From contig OY987225.1 in the NCBI GenBank assembly GCA_963920705.1, positions 8,738,865 through 8,802,864 on the forward strand: a DNA stretch of 64,000 nucleotides, read 5' to 3'. The notes under the pieces are model-generated. The model was given only the letters and a program-made list of their open reading frames with translations. It ran no database searches and was not told where the DNA came from. Below are positions 51,019 through 61,540 of the stretch, piece after piece. Source of the stretch: Odiellus spinosus (taxonomy: Eukaryota > Arthropoda > Arachnida > Opiliones > Phalangiidae). The position numbers and the translations under genes were made by a program. Position 1 is the stretch's first letter, and each line of letters starts with the position of its first letter.

Positions 51019-52313
51019 ATTGAATTTTTTTACGAAAAATGTGTTTGTAATATATTACAATAAAATGTGTAATATAAAATGTGTAATTTTTTTAATGTAT
51101 ATTATACAATTTAAAAATATGTATTTATTATTTTTAAAATTATGCCAGTTGTAAGAAAAGAATTCCTTGAGTTTCCCGCGTAGATATTTTTCTTGAGTTC
51201 CACTCGTAGATAATTTTTGCCTTAAGCAATATTCAGTTTCAAATGAAACCTTTTTCCAAAGGTAGTGACGTCATTCTCAAGTTTTATTTGAAACTCAGAG
51301 TTAGAATTTAGAACATCATTGAAAGTTCCGATCATCTCTTCAAAGTTTTAATCCCGTCCATTGACAATTTTTGTAAATTGTTTGATCCTCGCAATGATTT
51401 TCGATGAAAGATTTAAGACCCATGGTTCGGGGATCAGCAGACCGACTTCTTGAGCTCAATGTTTCCATCTTTGCACCGTCTGTATTTGCTCGATATAAGG
51501 TCTAAGTCGTTTTCTTGGATAGTTAACGCCTCACCAATATAAGGCTTTTTTATGGTAGTAGAAATTTGTATCAATTTAGAGAGGTTCTTACTCTAGTAAG
51601 ACATTCAGTCAATTTATGGGTTCCAGCTCAACCGAGCAGAACTGCTTTTATGCGAAGTTGGTGTTTCGTCACATTCTACCAATATCGCGTTTTGTATACC
51701 CCCGCTCGTAGAATCAAAAAGCATTAGCTGCGTTCACACTACAGACTATTGAGCCATGCTCTTTGATCATTTGGAGCGGTGGTTTTTTTTAGAGTGAATG
51801 CAAGACTCTTCAATTAAAAATGGACTCGTATTTCGAGTTATCACGAACCTATGTCTGGGCTTAAGTAGTTGCAAAAAGTTATTGAGATCCAAAACGTTAC
51901 GCTTCGGACGAAATTTATAACAACCAAGTCGCCCGTTAATAGTACTACTCTGATTCGTCAATCTCATCGTAGAGTCTTGCACAAGGACAACGAATGGTTC
52001 TTTTCCATCTATTCAACGCGAACGGTATTTGGTGGTATGAGTGAATATATTTTTATAACCATAACCAGTATTAGAATAAAAAAAATTCAGCTACCCCATC
52101 AAGCATCATTACATGCAAAAAAAGAGAAAAACCGTTCAATTCGCCAGTAAGCTTTACTAAAATCATGCAAAAGAGTCAATTTACCTCTTCAAAAACTATG
52201 GGAATGAAAATCAAACTTAATGCTTAAGAAACTTAAACTATAAGATAACCACAACCGGTATTAGAATGCTGAAGAAACTAAAACTATAAGATTACCACAA
52301 AAAATTTACAATT
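51019..52313. other. Mostly non-coding stretch with short repeats
   Basis: No supportable gene. Partial repeats occur: ATAACCATAACCAGTATTAG near 52056 resembles ATAACCACAACCGGTATTAG near 52245. A further AAACTATAAGAT repeat lies between 52230 and 52290. Confidence 0.4.
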
Positions 52314-52436
52314 ATGAAACTTAAAATTGAAGAAGATGAAAAGCCTGATTCTCAACCTAAAATTAAACTGACATTGAAGAATAGAGTAAATCATGCAATT
52401 TTACAATTTATGAAACTTAATGTTGTAGAAGATTAA
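52314..52436 (+). CDS. Possible 40-aa ORF
   Basis: ATG to TAA encodes MKLKIEEDEKPDSQPKIK followed by LTLKNRVNHAILQF and an acidic end. The composition is protein-like and it precedes the virion-gene block. It is too short to be sure and has no known family. Confidence 0.25.
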   Translation: MKLKIEEDEKPDSQPKIKLTLKNRVNHAILQFMKLNVVED

Positions 52437-52659
52437 AGAGTAAAGATATGCGTAGCAATAAAAAAATAAAAGTGTTTGCCAACCATAAGAAAGGGACAGG
52501 CCATGCGCAGTAATAATTATGGTAAAAAAATATATTACACATAAAAAAATATATTACACACTGGCCACAAAAGAGTGGTAATATACGGCCAGAGGTGTTT
52601 ACAGTCCGCTAAAAGAAAAGAAAAAAAAGAAAAATTATATGACTGTAAAATTAAAGACT

Positions 52660-52762
52660 AGCGTGGTTTAGGGGTTAAAATATGTAATATTATAAAACAG
52701 AAGTCCGGGGTTCGAATCCCCTTCGATAAAAATAATATTTCCTACCCTTAAACCACGCTAGT
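52660..52762 (+). ncRNA. tRNA-like element with long inverted repeat
   Basis: Contains an A box (TGGTTTAGGGG) and a perfect B box (GGTTCGAATCC) with a GGGG-TTCGAAT-CCCC T arm, i.e. an internal pol III promoter. The 5' arm ACTAGCGTGGTTTA.GGGT is the reverse complement of a downstream ACCCTTAAACCACGCTAGT, giving an alternative stem of about 18 bp around the whole unit. A proper 7-bp acceptor stem is not found. Most likely a tRNA-derived RNA gene or pseudogene. Confidence 0.6.
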
Positions 52763-52830
52763 ATTTTTTTGCTCTTAAAAGAAATAATTCTAATAATAAA
52801 CTATCATTTAACATTTGGTTCCGTTACGTT

Positions 52831-55587
52831 ATGGAACAATTCCATTGTACTTTAAGCTCTAACGCCTCACTCGATATTTTTCCAAATAATACTCAAAGTT
52901 CATTTAAAAATGTACTCGTTAAAGAGCTACAACTTAATAATCACGAATGGAGCGTTGGGTTAAGCGAAATAATCTATCCCGCGTCCTGGCATAACGTGAG
53001 CGGTCCCAAATATAACAACTTTTGGATTTTGACGGACGAGAATAATCAAAATAATTTACTAGACGAACCCTCTATTTACTATAAACTCGAATTACCTCCT
53101 GAGAGTTATAAAGCCACCACCCAAAATGATAAAATTATAGAATATTCCTTGCAAGAAATGTTAATTAATGAAATTAGTAAACTAATTCAAGAGAACGAGC
53201 TGACGAGGGAAAAAATTGAATTTGGTATTACCAATCGTTTGGCGGGAGATAATAAACATCTAGACCTATTTTCAAGAAATCCGTTAATTGACAAAAAATT
53301 ACCTCGGTTTTTAAGCATTCGCACTGCGGATAACGTTGAAGTACGTGTTCCTTCTATGTCTCCGTTAGCAACTGTGTTTGAATTTAGAGAAAACGAATTT
53401 GTTCAACATAATTTTCTAAGTCCTATACCGTTGAGCAAGTATACTCGAAAGATAAGTTTGCAATATACGAATAATTACATTGATATAAGGATTCCATCTC
53501 CGCTGGTTGAAAAAAGATTACGTCAAAGAGGTGTGTTCGATTCAAAAGTGCCCAAGAAAAGTTCGCAGTCTGATTATATAGCAGATTCAAAACCCCAGGG
53601 TGAAACTACTTTAATTAGCTCTCCTATAATATCCGAGGTTGCAAAAATCGATACCCCTCCATCTATAAGTACAAAACTATCGCTTAAAGAAACCGCGCCC
53701 TTAAAGCCATCTATTTCCCCTATTCAACCCCCTACGAAAGAAGCGGATCAATCTGGTATAAAGCCTCCTGTAGTAGTCTGAACCTATACCAATTGAAAAG
53801 GTCCCCGAAAATAAACCAGTACCTACATTGAGCCCCCCGATAACAACTTTACCCCAGCCATCCCCTCCTTCGTACGAGCACTGGTCAAATTACAGAGTTT
53901 TGATTAAACCAGTGAGCATATCCGCTGATTTAGACGAGCGAGGACGCGTTATTAACGAGACCTAAGCCCAAAAAATTTGCGGCGCGTTAAGTTTAACTAT
54001 ATTTAACCGAGTTCGAGGGGTAGTTTTTAAAGTTCAGTTTAATTACGCGAATGATCCTAGTTTTAAAATGACGGCCCCTCCAGGTATCGAAATTCGTTTA
54101 TCGCCTCAATTAAGTCAGCTCTTAAATATTCCGTACGCGTTTCATTCGAATATTACGGGTTATAATTTTATGGACCCCAAAACAGAAAAAATATATATTA
54201 AGGAGAATGGCATTATATCGATTACAGAATAAATCCGTTTGGTAACCCGGTTCTTTCAAACCAAAACGATTACGTTTACTATAATTTTAATTTGGATCCT
54301 GAAATGGTTTTTAAAGGGAAAATTGATGAAAATAACGTTTATGTTCCCTTTTCCATGTACGAGGAGATTTTAGAAAAATTAAAAGAAAGTGTAAATTACG
54401 AGCCTTTACGCGCTTATAATATAAAATTTGATATTATCAATCGTAATGAAGAAAAATACTTTCAAATTACTCTCCCCCCGTACGTAGAGCGTTCAATTAG
54501 CGGTTCTCTCGCTGATATTTTAAATTTAGAGTTAAGCGGATATCAAAAGAATATTTTAGTTAGTACTAGAAATTTACACGCTAATTATAAGAAATTTCAA
54601 GCGGATAAAAATAGTTCGATTAATTTTCGAGTTCACAATCAATTGTTTATCATGGGTGGTGACAATACCGAAACTACTGTTCAACTGGATGGCAAAAATT
54701 ACGTGACCATGTACAATCGTCGAAATAAAGAAATTATTCCATTTGGTTTGCATTTAAAAATTTTGAGCCGCTTTAAAAGAGCAAATAAAATTACGTCAAC
54801 TAAGGGGATGTTCTTTTAATATTTTAAAAGTAAATGAAAACGATTTTCGACTCGCGTTAGAATTACCGACGGGTATTCGTTTCAAAATGAGCGAATCTTT
54901 AGCCGATTTATTTACCAGGGGGGTACTCTTGATCCGCTCGTGGTAAAGATTGACATTGAACCGAATAGCTTTCAATTTGTGTTTGAAATAAATCGTGAAA
55001 GAACTCGAGGCCAATCAAAAAGTTTTTATAAGAAAAACAAAGGGGGAGATTTATTAATAGATGTTTTTTCTGCTATGATTGAGGCCTTACCCGCCGAAGT
55101 TAACCCAAAAAGTATTCAGTTTTCGGTAAATAAAAATGGGACGGTCAAGGTTTCGTGCGATAAAAATGTTTGGATTTGTTTTCATTTCGTCTCTCATCCA
55201 GACGATCACCTTGGGGGGTTAGGCGATATGTTAGGTTTTCGAATCAATCAAGATGCCGTTTAAGAAGAAGTGACGAGTGAGTATCCCTACGATTTACAAA
55301 GAGGCATTCACATTATGTATATTTATAGCGATATAATATTACCACAATTAACGGGTGACACCGAAAGCATGTTGCTAAGAGCTCTAAAATTTGAAAATTC
55401 CAGCCAAGAAAATAATGACCAAAAGGAAGCTAATTTTTTAAACATTGATTATTATCCTTTAGGTCTCGACTCAAATCGAATTATAGAAATTGAATTAAAA
55501 ACGGATTTTAACGAATTAATTCCCTTTACAAATAAAGGTCGAACGTTAGTAAAGCTTCATTTCATAAAGAATCGTCATTATGAATAG
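52831..55587 (+). pseudogene. Large modular virion-like protein of a Polinton-type element, frameshifted
   Basis: Open blocks at 52831-53781, about 53780-54230, 54292-54819, about 54830-55263 and 55270-55587 follow one another with small frame changes or single stops and read as one ~900-residue protein. The N-terminus (HCTLSSNASLDIFPNNTQSS) starts a module. Related segments recur with a hydrophobic-S-x-x-L-A-D-I-L/F pattern (SGSLADILNLE; SESLADLF; SPQLSQLLNI), suggesting tandem beta modules. The C-terminal part (IHIMYIYSDIILPQLTGDTE) resembles proteins that accompany F54H12.2-like genes in arthropod Polintons. A capsid, vertex or fibre role is inferred. Confidence 0.65.
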
Positions 55588-56002
55588 ATATCTAGAATAT
55601 TATAGTTCTCAACAAAGAGGAAGTGGGATCCGCGGTTTCCACGGTGGTGTCTACCAATCAGGAAGAGGTTTGGGTTCAATTTTTAGGTCTTTATTAAAAT
55701 ATGTCACACCAATTTTAAAACCGTTAGCTTCAAATTTGGGCCCTGAAGCGTTAAGCATGAGTCATAACATTCTTAAAGATATTCAAGGAGGAATGGATCC
55801 TAAACCCAGTTTAAAAAGAAACTCGCGAATTGCCGTAGCCAACTTGATAAATAAAGTGGTGGATAATACCATTAGACCTCAGAGTGGAAGTGGCAATAAA
55901 AGGAGACGCAAGGGTTTAAAACTAGGCTCTGACAAACGCTTTAAAAATCTACGAAAAAAAGGCAAAGAACCTCGTCAAATTAGATCGGATTATTTAGATT
56001 GA
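55580..56002 (+). CDS. Basic pVI/pX-like virion protein candidate
   Basis: 140 residues, overlapping the preceding stop by 8 nt (ATGAATAG). Gly-rich start (QQRGSGIRGFHGGVYQSG), then an amphipathic helix region (IFRSLLKYVTPILKPLASN) and a strongly basic C-terminus (GNKRRRKGLK). This layout is that of adenovirus-type pVI/pX and the corresponding Polinton/adintovirus protein: membrane-active helix plus DNA-binding tail. The frame is intact. Confidence 0.65.
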   Translation: MNRYLEYYSSQQRGSGIRGFHGGVYQSGRGLGSIFRSLLKYVTPILKPLASNLGPEALSMSHNILKDIQGGMDPKPSLKRNSRIAVANLINKVVDNTIRPQSGSGNKRRRKGLKLGSDKRFKNLRKKGKEPRQIRSDYLD

Positions 56003-57233
56003 AAAAATGGCTCTTTACGAAGGAATGATGTCTAATTTAGAATTGTTTACTCGTCCCCTGTTAAATAGAAATATTATTTCCAATAAAACGACTCAATATC
56101 ACCCCATTTCCCCCGTAAATGAAAATACCGAACAAATAGAGTTTTTTATCGCTGGAAATCCCTTATATCTTGATTTATCGAAACTACGCGTTAAAGTTAG
56201 GGGTCGTATTGTTCATACGGACCGGACCGTCTTAGAACCTGACGAGAAAAAAGTGTCCTTAAGTAACATTCCTATTGCAAGTCTTTTTAGCCAAGTTGAG
56301 GGATATCTCGGAACTAAACCGGTGCAATCTTCAAATGCTCTTTATACGTATCAGGCCTACTTGGCAACTCATTTAAATTACGGGCCGGCGGCCAAAGAAA
56401 GTCAATTAACCGCGTGGGGGTATTACAGCGATTATCCCTCTAAACCAGAAAATGCTTTTGTAGCGGCTGATTCTATCAAAAATGGCATTAAAACTCGCGC
56501 AACTTTTGTCAACCAATCAAATGTTTTCGAATTTTTAATGCCTTTATTTTTAGATATTACCAAACTCGAGAAATTTTTAATTAACGATGTGGATGTTCGA
56601 GTTAGATTACTTCGCGCTCCTAACGCTTTTTCTATTATTAGCACAGAAGCGAATAAACAATATAAAATTGAACTTCTCGAAGTTAGTTTATACGCCAAAC
56701 ATGTACCAAACATGGATCAAATTGTTTTGTCTCACGCGGCTATAATGAGAAAAACACCCGCCATTACCCTTTGACAAACATTACGATGAAGAGTTTCGTC
56801 ATCATGGCGAACTCAACGGGAAAACGTATTTTTAGGTTTAGTGCCCAACCGTGTTGTTATTGGTTTGGTAACGAATAAAAGCAAAAACGATTCGCTCGAT
56901 ACAAATCCCTTTAATTTTAAGCATTTTACGTTAAATTTCCTTCAAATTTCCCTGATCAAGCTTTTACCCCAAATTTCAATACGAATAAATCTCTTAATTA
57001 CACCCGAGAATACCAGTCTTTGTTTGATGGGTTAGACACCGATTTAAACGACGTCGGAAATGGGATTAGTTATCAGCGATACCTTCATGGAAACTGTTTA
57101 TACGCATATCAATGTTTTTTTTTTATTATAGTCAAGAAATTCTAAACAATTTGGAACTCCTTGACTCTACCTGTCATTCCCGGTTGCGGATTTCAATTAT
57201 CAATATCCACCCTGAGACGAAAAATGACAACAC

Positions 57234-57305
57234 GCCTCAGGGTGGATTCGAACCACCGACCTCTGGGTAACCGTCCCATGCTCCAACCAACTGAGCTACC
57301 GAGGC
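57234..57305 (-). tRNA. tRNA-like gene of repeat unit 1 (of 9 on this strand)
   Basis: Acceptor GCCTCGG/CTGAGGC, A box TAGCTCAGTTGG, B box GGTTCGAATCC. The anticodon arm is irregular (TGGG-ACGGTTA-CCCA, C instead of U33, apparent GGT), so it is probably a tRNA pseudogene or tRNA-derived SINE head with a usable pol III promoter. Identical copies begin at 57529, 57825, 58121, 58417, 58713, 59009, 59305 and 59601, each 72 bp, minus strand. Confidence 0.7.
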
Positions 57306-60041
57306 TATACAACCTCACAGTAGCCCACAATCGAAGCTATACAGCTCCTGACTTTGATTAAGAGCAATCGGTGATCCCTCCGTAATTGACGGATGGCATT
57401 GGGGTATCAATGTTTTTTTATAATAGTCCAGAAATTCCAAACAATTTGGAACTCCTTGACTCTACCTGTCATTCCCGGTTGCGGATTTCAATTATCAATA
57501 TCCACCCTGAGACGAAAAATGACAACACGCCTCAGGGTGGATTCGAACCACCGACCTCTGGGTAACCGTCCCATGCTCCAACCAACTGAGCTACCGAGGC
57601 TATACAACCTCACAGTAGCCCACAATCGAAGCTATACAGCTCCTGACTTTGATTAAGAGCAATCGGTGATCCCTCCGTAATTGACGGATGGCATTGGGGT
57701 ATCAATGTTTTTTTTATAATAGTCCAGAAATTCCAAACAATTTGGAACTCCTTGACTCTACCTGTCATTCCCGGTTGCGGATTTCAATTATCAATATCCA
57801 CCCTGAGACGAAAAATGACAACACGCCTCAGGGTGGATTCGAACCACCGACCTCTGGGTAACCGTCCCATGCTCCAACCAACTGAGCTACCGAGGCTATA
57901 CAACCTCACAGTAGCCCACAATCGAAGCTATACAGCTCCTGACTTTGATTAAGAGCAATCGGTGATCCCTCCGTAATTGACGGATGGCATTGGGGTATCA
58001 ATGTTTTTTTTATAATAGTCCAGAAATTCCAAACAATTTGGAACTCCTTGACTCTACCTGTCATTCCCGGTTGCGGATTTCAATTATCAATATCCACCCT
58101 GAGACGAAAAATGACAACACGCCTCAGGGTGGATTCGAACCACCGACCTCTGGGTAACCGTCCCATGCTCCAACCAACTGAGCTACCGAGGCTATACAAC
58201 CTCACAGTAGCCCACAATCGAAGCTATACAGCTCCTGACTTTGATTAAGAGCAATCGGTGATCCCTCCGTAATTGACGGATGGCATTGGGGTATCAATGT
58301 TTTTTTTATAATAGTCCAGAAATTCCAAACAATTTGGAACTCCTTGACTCTACCTGTCATTCCCGGTTGCGGATTTCAATTATCAATATCCACCCTGAGA
58401 CGAAAAATGACAACACGCCTCAGGGTGGATTCGAACCACCGACCTCTGGGTAACCGTCCCATGCTCCAACCAACTGAGCTACCGAGGCTATACAACCTCA
58501 CAGTAGCCCACAATCGAAGCTATACAGCTCCTGACTTTGATTAAGAGCAATCGGTGATCCCTCCGTAATTGACGGATGGCATTGGGGTATCAATGTTTTT
58601 TTTATAATAGTCAAGAAATTCCAAACAATTTGGAACTCCTTGACTCTACCTGTCATTCCCGGTTGCGGATTTCAATTATCAATATCCACCCTGAGACGAA
58701 AAATGACAACACGCCTCAGGGTGGATTCGAACCACCGACCTCTGGGTAACCGTCCCATGCTCCAACCAACTGAGCTACCGAGGCTATACAACCTCACAGT
58801 AGCCCACAATCGAAGCTATACAGCTCCTGACTTTGATTAAGAGCAATCGGTGATCCCTCCGTAATTGACGGATGGCATTGGGGTATCAATGTTTTTTTTA
58901 TAATAGTCCAGAAATTCCAAACAATTTGGAACTCCTTGACTCTACCTGTCATTCCCGGTTGCGGATTTCAATTATCAATATCCACCCTGAGACGAAAAAT
59001 GACAACACGCCTCAGGGTGGATTCGAACCACCGACCTCTGGGTAACCGTCCCATGCTCCAACCAACTGAGCTACCGAGGCTATACAACCTCACAGTAGCC
59101 CACAATCGAAGCTATACAGCTCCTGACTTTGATTAAGAGCAATCGGTGATCCCTCCGTAATTGACGGATGGCATTGGGGTATCAATGTTTTTTTTATAAT
59201 AGTCAAGAAATTCCAAACAATTTGGAACTCCTTGACTCTACCTGTCATTCCCGGTTGCGGATTTCAATTATCAATATCCACCCTGAGACGAAAAATGACA
59301 ACACGCCTCAGGGTGGATTCGAACCACCGACCTCTGGGTAACCGTCCCATGCTCCAACCAACTGAGCTACCGAGGCTATACAACCTCACAGTAGCCCACA
59401 ATCGAAGCTATACAGCTCCTGACTTTGATTAAGAGCAATCGGTGATCCCTCCGTAATTGACGGATGGCATTGGGGTATCAATGTTTTTTTTATTATAGTC
59501 CAGAAATTCCAAACAATTTGGAACTCCTTGACTCTACCTGTCATTCCCGGTTGCGGATTTCAATTATCAATATCCACCCTGAGACGAAAAATGACAACAC
59601 GCCTCAGGGTGGATTCGAACCACCGACCTCTGGGTAACCGTCCCATGCTCCAACCAACTGAGCTACCGAGGCTATACAACCTCACAGTAGCCCACAATCG
59701 AAGCTATACAGCTCCTGACTTTGATTAAGAGCAATCGGTGATCCCTCCGTAATTGACGGATGGCATTGGGGTATCAATGGTTCTTTTATTATAGTCAAGA
59801 AATTCCAAACAATTTGTTTGTTGTCATTTTTCGTCTCAGGGTGGATATTGATAATTGAAATCCGCAACCGGGAATGACAGGTAGAGTCAAGGAGTTCCAA
59901 ATTGTTTGGAATTTCTTGACTATAATAAAAAAAACATTGATACCCCAATGCCATCCGTCAATTACGGTGGGATCACCGATTGCTCTTAATCAAAGTCAGG
60001 AGCTGTATAGCTTCGATTGTGGGCTACTGTGAGGTTGTATA

Positions 60042-60113
60042 GCCTCGTTAGCTCAGTTGGTTGGAGCATGGGACGGTTACCCAGAGGTCGGTGGTTCGAA
60101 TCCACCCTGAGGC
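60042..60113 (+). tRNA. tRNA-like gene in the inverted terminal unit
   Basis: Same 72-bp sequence as in the array, in opposite orientation, with one change (GCCTCGT instead of GCCTCGG in the acceptor). It marks the inverted end of the insert. Confidence 0.7.
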
Positions 60114-60391
60114 GTGTTGTCATTTTTCGTCTCAGGGTGGATATTGATAACTGTTTATACGCGTTGGATCTTACAAAAGAGCATCTCGCCTCTTCGAGCC
60201 ACAGCTCCGTGACGCAAACAGGCAGCGTCCGAATCTCCATGAAATTTGAAAAACCCCTGCCAGAAAATGTTTGCGTTTTAATATACGCTGAATTTGAAAA
60301 CACGATTCTTATTTCTCAAGAACGAGATATTATCTATACCCCGCAATAAAAACGCCATCGTCTTTCAAAATTTGATTATTTAACGGTCAAC

Positions 60392-61108
60392 ATGGGTCCC
60401 GTGCACAACTTGTCCGAGAAGCTCGAAATTACGGTGGTAAATGCCTTAGAACCCGAAATAAACGTTCGACGAGTCGATACGCTGACGACATTGAATCTGA
60501 AAGAAGAGGCTTGGCTAACTTTATTTCGATTTGCCGACGACATTACCGCTTTTTTGAAAAATAACTCGAGACGGTTTCATTCATGGCTTCCCATTTCAAA
60601 TGAAAGGATCAAACTGGAATGCTTTGTAAACTCGTCTAATGATAGACTCGTGGACATCCGTTACTACGAACGGGGCAATCAAGCAAATTATTTCGTATTA
60701 TATTCCACCGCTAGTGGTTTTAGTCTGAAGCTAAAGGATTGGGAAAGACTTCTCATCTTAAAACCAGTTTTGGATCGTGAAATCAAAAGCAGGAAAGCCG
60801 CGCGACTTCATATGAAAGAATTATTGGTTAATCATTTAACTAATATTATTTTTGACATGACTGATAATTGTCCAAATATCGATTGTAAAAAATCTCTAGC
60901 CCATACTCCGGAATGTAACGCGGGCGGAGGGAGCTGGGAAAATAGAGTAGAAATAACTCTATCTGAGGCTTTACCTTTAATCGATCGATCTGTTATATTA
61001 AATAAATTTCGCGCCGAATACGGATTTGAAGATGACAAAAATTTATTATTTAATTATATGAGTACCAATCTACAAGAACTAAAGAACGCCCTAGTTTTTG
61101 GCTATTAA
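60392..61108 (+). CDS. Unknown 238-aa protein with possible PC4-like domain
   Basis: The frame is intact. The middle part contains LVDIRYYERGNQANYFVLYS and then GFSLKLKDWERLLILKPVLD. This parallels the PC4/Sub1 pattern (DIReYy ... GisL...W..L), a single-strand DNA-binding fold found in many viruses. A Cys cluster (CPNIDCKK ... HTPEC) follows. It sits between the capsid candidate and the integrase remnant, so a role in genome binding or transcription is possible. Confidence 0.5.
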   Translation: MGPVHNLSEKLEITVVNALEPEINVRRVDTLTTLNLKEEAWLTLFRFADDITAFLKNNSRRFHSWLPISNERIKLECFVNSSNDRLVDIRYYERGNQANYFVLYSTASGFSLKLKDWERLLILKPVLDREIKSRKAARLHMKELLVNHLTNIIFDMTDNCPNIDCKKSLAHTPECNAGGGSWENRVEITLSEALPLIDRSVILNKFRAEYGFEDDKNLLFNYMSTNLQELKNALVFGY

Positions 61109-61208
61109 AAATGTATATTAACTGATGCTCTAAAATAAAAAAATTTCATTTTGGTCACGTTTCTTCGTATTTTTTCCACTTATTTTTTGTAGACCTTTTA
61201 AATATACC

Positions 61209-61535
61209 ATGAAAAAATATCGAAATTATCTGACCCTATTAAAAAACGCTTAAAGGCCGTGTATTATAATATCGAACATCCCGCCTCGTACAGCAACGTA
61301 GAGATCTTAAAGAATTTCCAGATATTTCTCGTAAAGTGATACTGGAATGGTTAGAAAGTCAAAAATCGTACACCAGGCATCGATTTCGAAGAAAACGTTT
61401 TAAAACTAATCAAATATTCGCCAATATTCTTAATGAGACATGGCAGAAGGATTTAATTGATTTGCCTAAATTGAAAAAATACAATTTTACGCGAACGAGC
61501 TTCAACGAGTGCGTTTACCAGAAACTTGAGGCAAA
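61209..61535 (+). pseudogene. Polinton-type integrase, N-terminal fragment
   Basis: Readable segments are VYYNIEHPASYSNVEILKN, and after a frameshift near 61318, DISRKVILEWLESQKSYTRH, then FRRKRFKTNQIF and ETWQKDLIDLPKL. These match the start of F54H12.3/K02A2.6-type integrases (HxS/ASF..., then WQ.DL.DL with the first catalytic Asp). The rest of the rve core is deleted, and the protease gene follows within about 50 bases. Confidence 0.72.
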
Positions 61536-61540
61536 ACAAG

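Larger units (their letters stand above)
57092..60162. repeat. Array of 296-bp tRNA-bearing tandem repeats inserted as one unit
   Basis: The insert spans 57106-60148 and is flanked by the direct repeat AACTGTTTATACGC (57092-57105 and 60149-60162). About nine near-identical units (period 296, first step 295) lie in one orientation, then an inverted partial unit begins at about 59817. Each unit carries a minus-strand tRNA-like gene, a hairpin TTCCAAA-CAA-TTTGGAA and a second inverted pair CCACCCTGAG/CTCAGGGTGG. Differences between units are limited to T-run length and single bases, so amplification is recent. The repeated 66-codon ORFs are translations of the tRNA repeat and not genes. Confidence 0.92.
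56007..60349 (+). pseudogene. F54H12.2-like capsid candidate, split by a tRNA-repeat array
   Basis: The first open part is 56007-56774 (255 codons; SNLELFTRPLLNRNIIS, IEFFIAGNPLYLDLSKL). Frame changes near 56765 and 56830 are followed by VPNRVVIGLVTN and TNPFNFKHFTLNF, then up to about 57105. The coding sequence resumes at 60149 with LYALDLTKEHL and ends TAA at 60349 (CVLIYAEFENTILIS). It is the arthropod counterpart of C. elegans F54H12.2, found in Polinton/Maverick clusters next to the F54H12.3-type integrase; a major-capsid role is inferred. A 3043-bp array with 14-bp target duplication interrupts it. Confidence 0.78.

Noticed and set aside
57161-59728. Nine identical 66-aa ORFs that look like a tandem gene family
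   Set aside because: They are translations through the tRNA-like gene and its flank on the opposite strand; RVDSNHRPLGNRPMLQP-type peptides are a known tRNA mis-annotation. The unit is explained by the tRNA repeat.
57106-60148. Hammerhead-ribozyme retrozyme explanation for the tandem array
   Set aside because: I looked for the CTGANGA...GAAA core in the 296-bp unit on both strands and could not find it.
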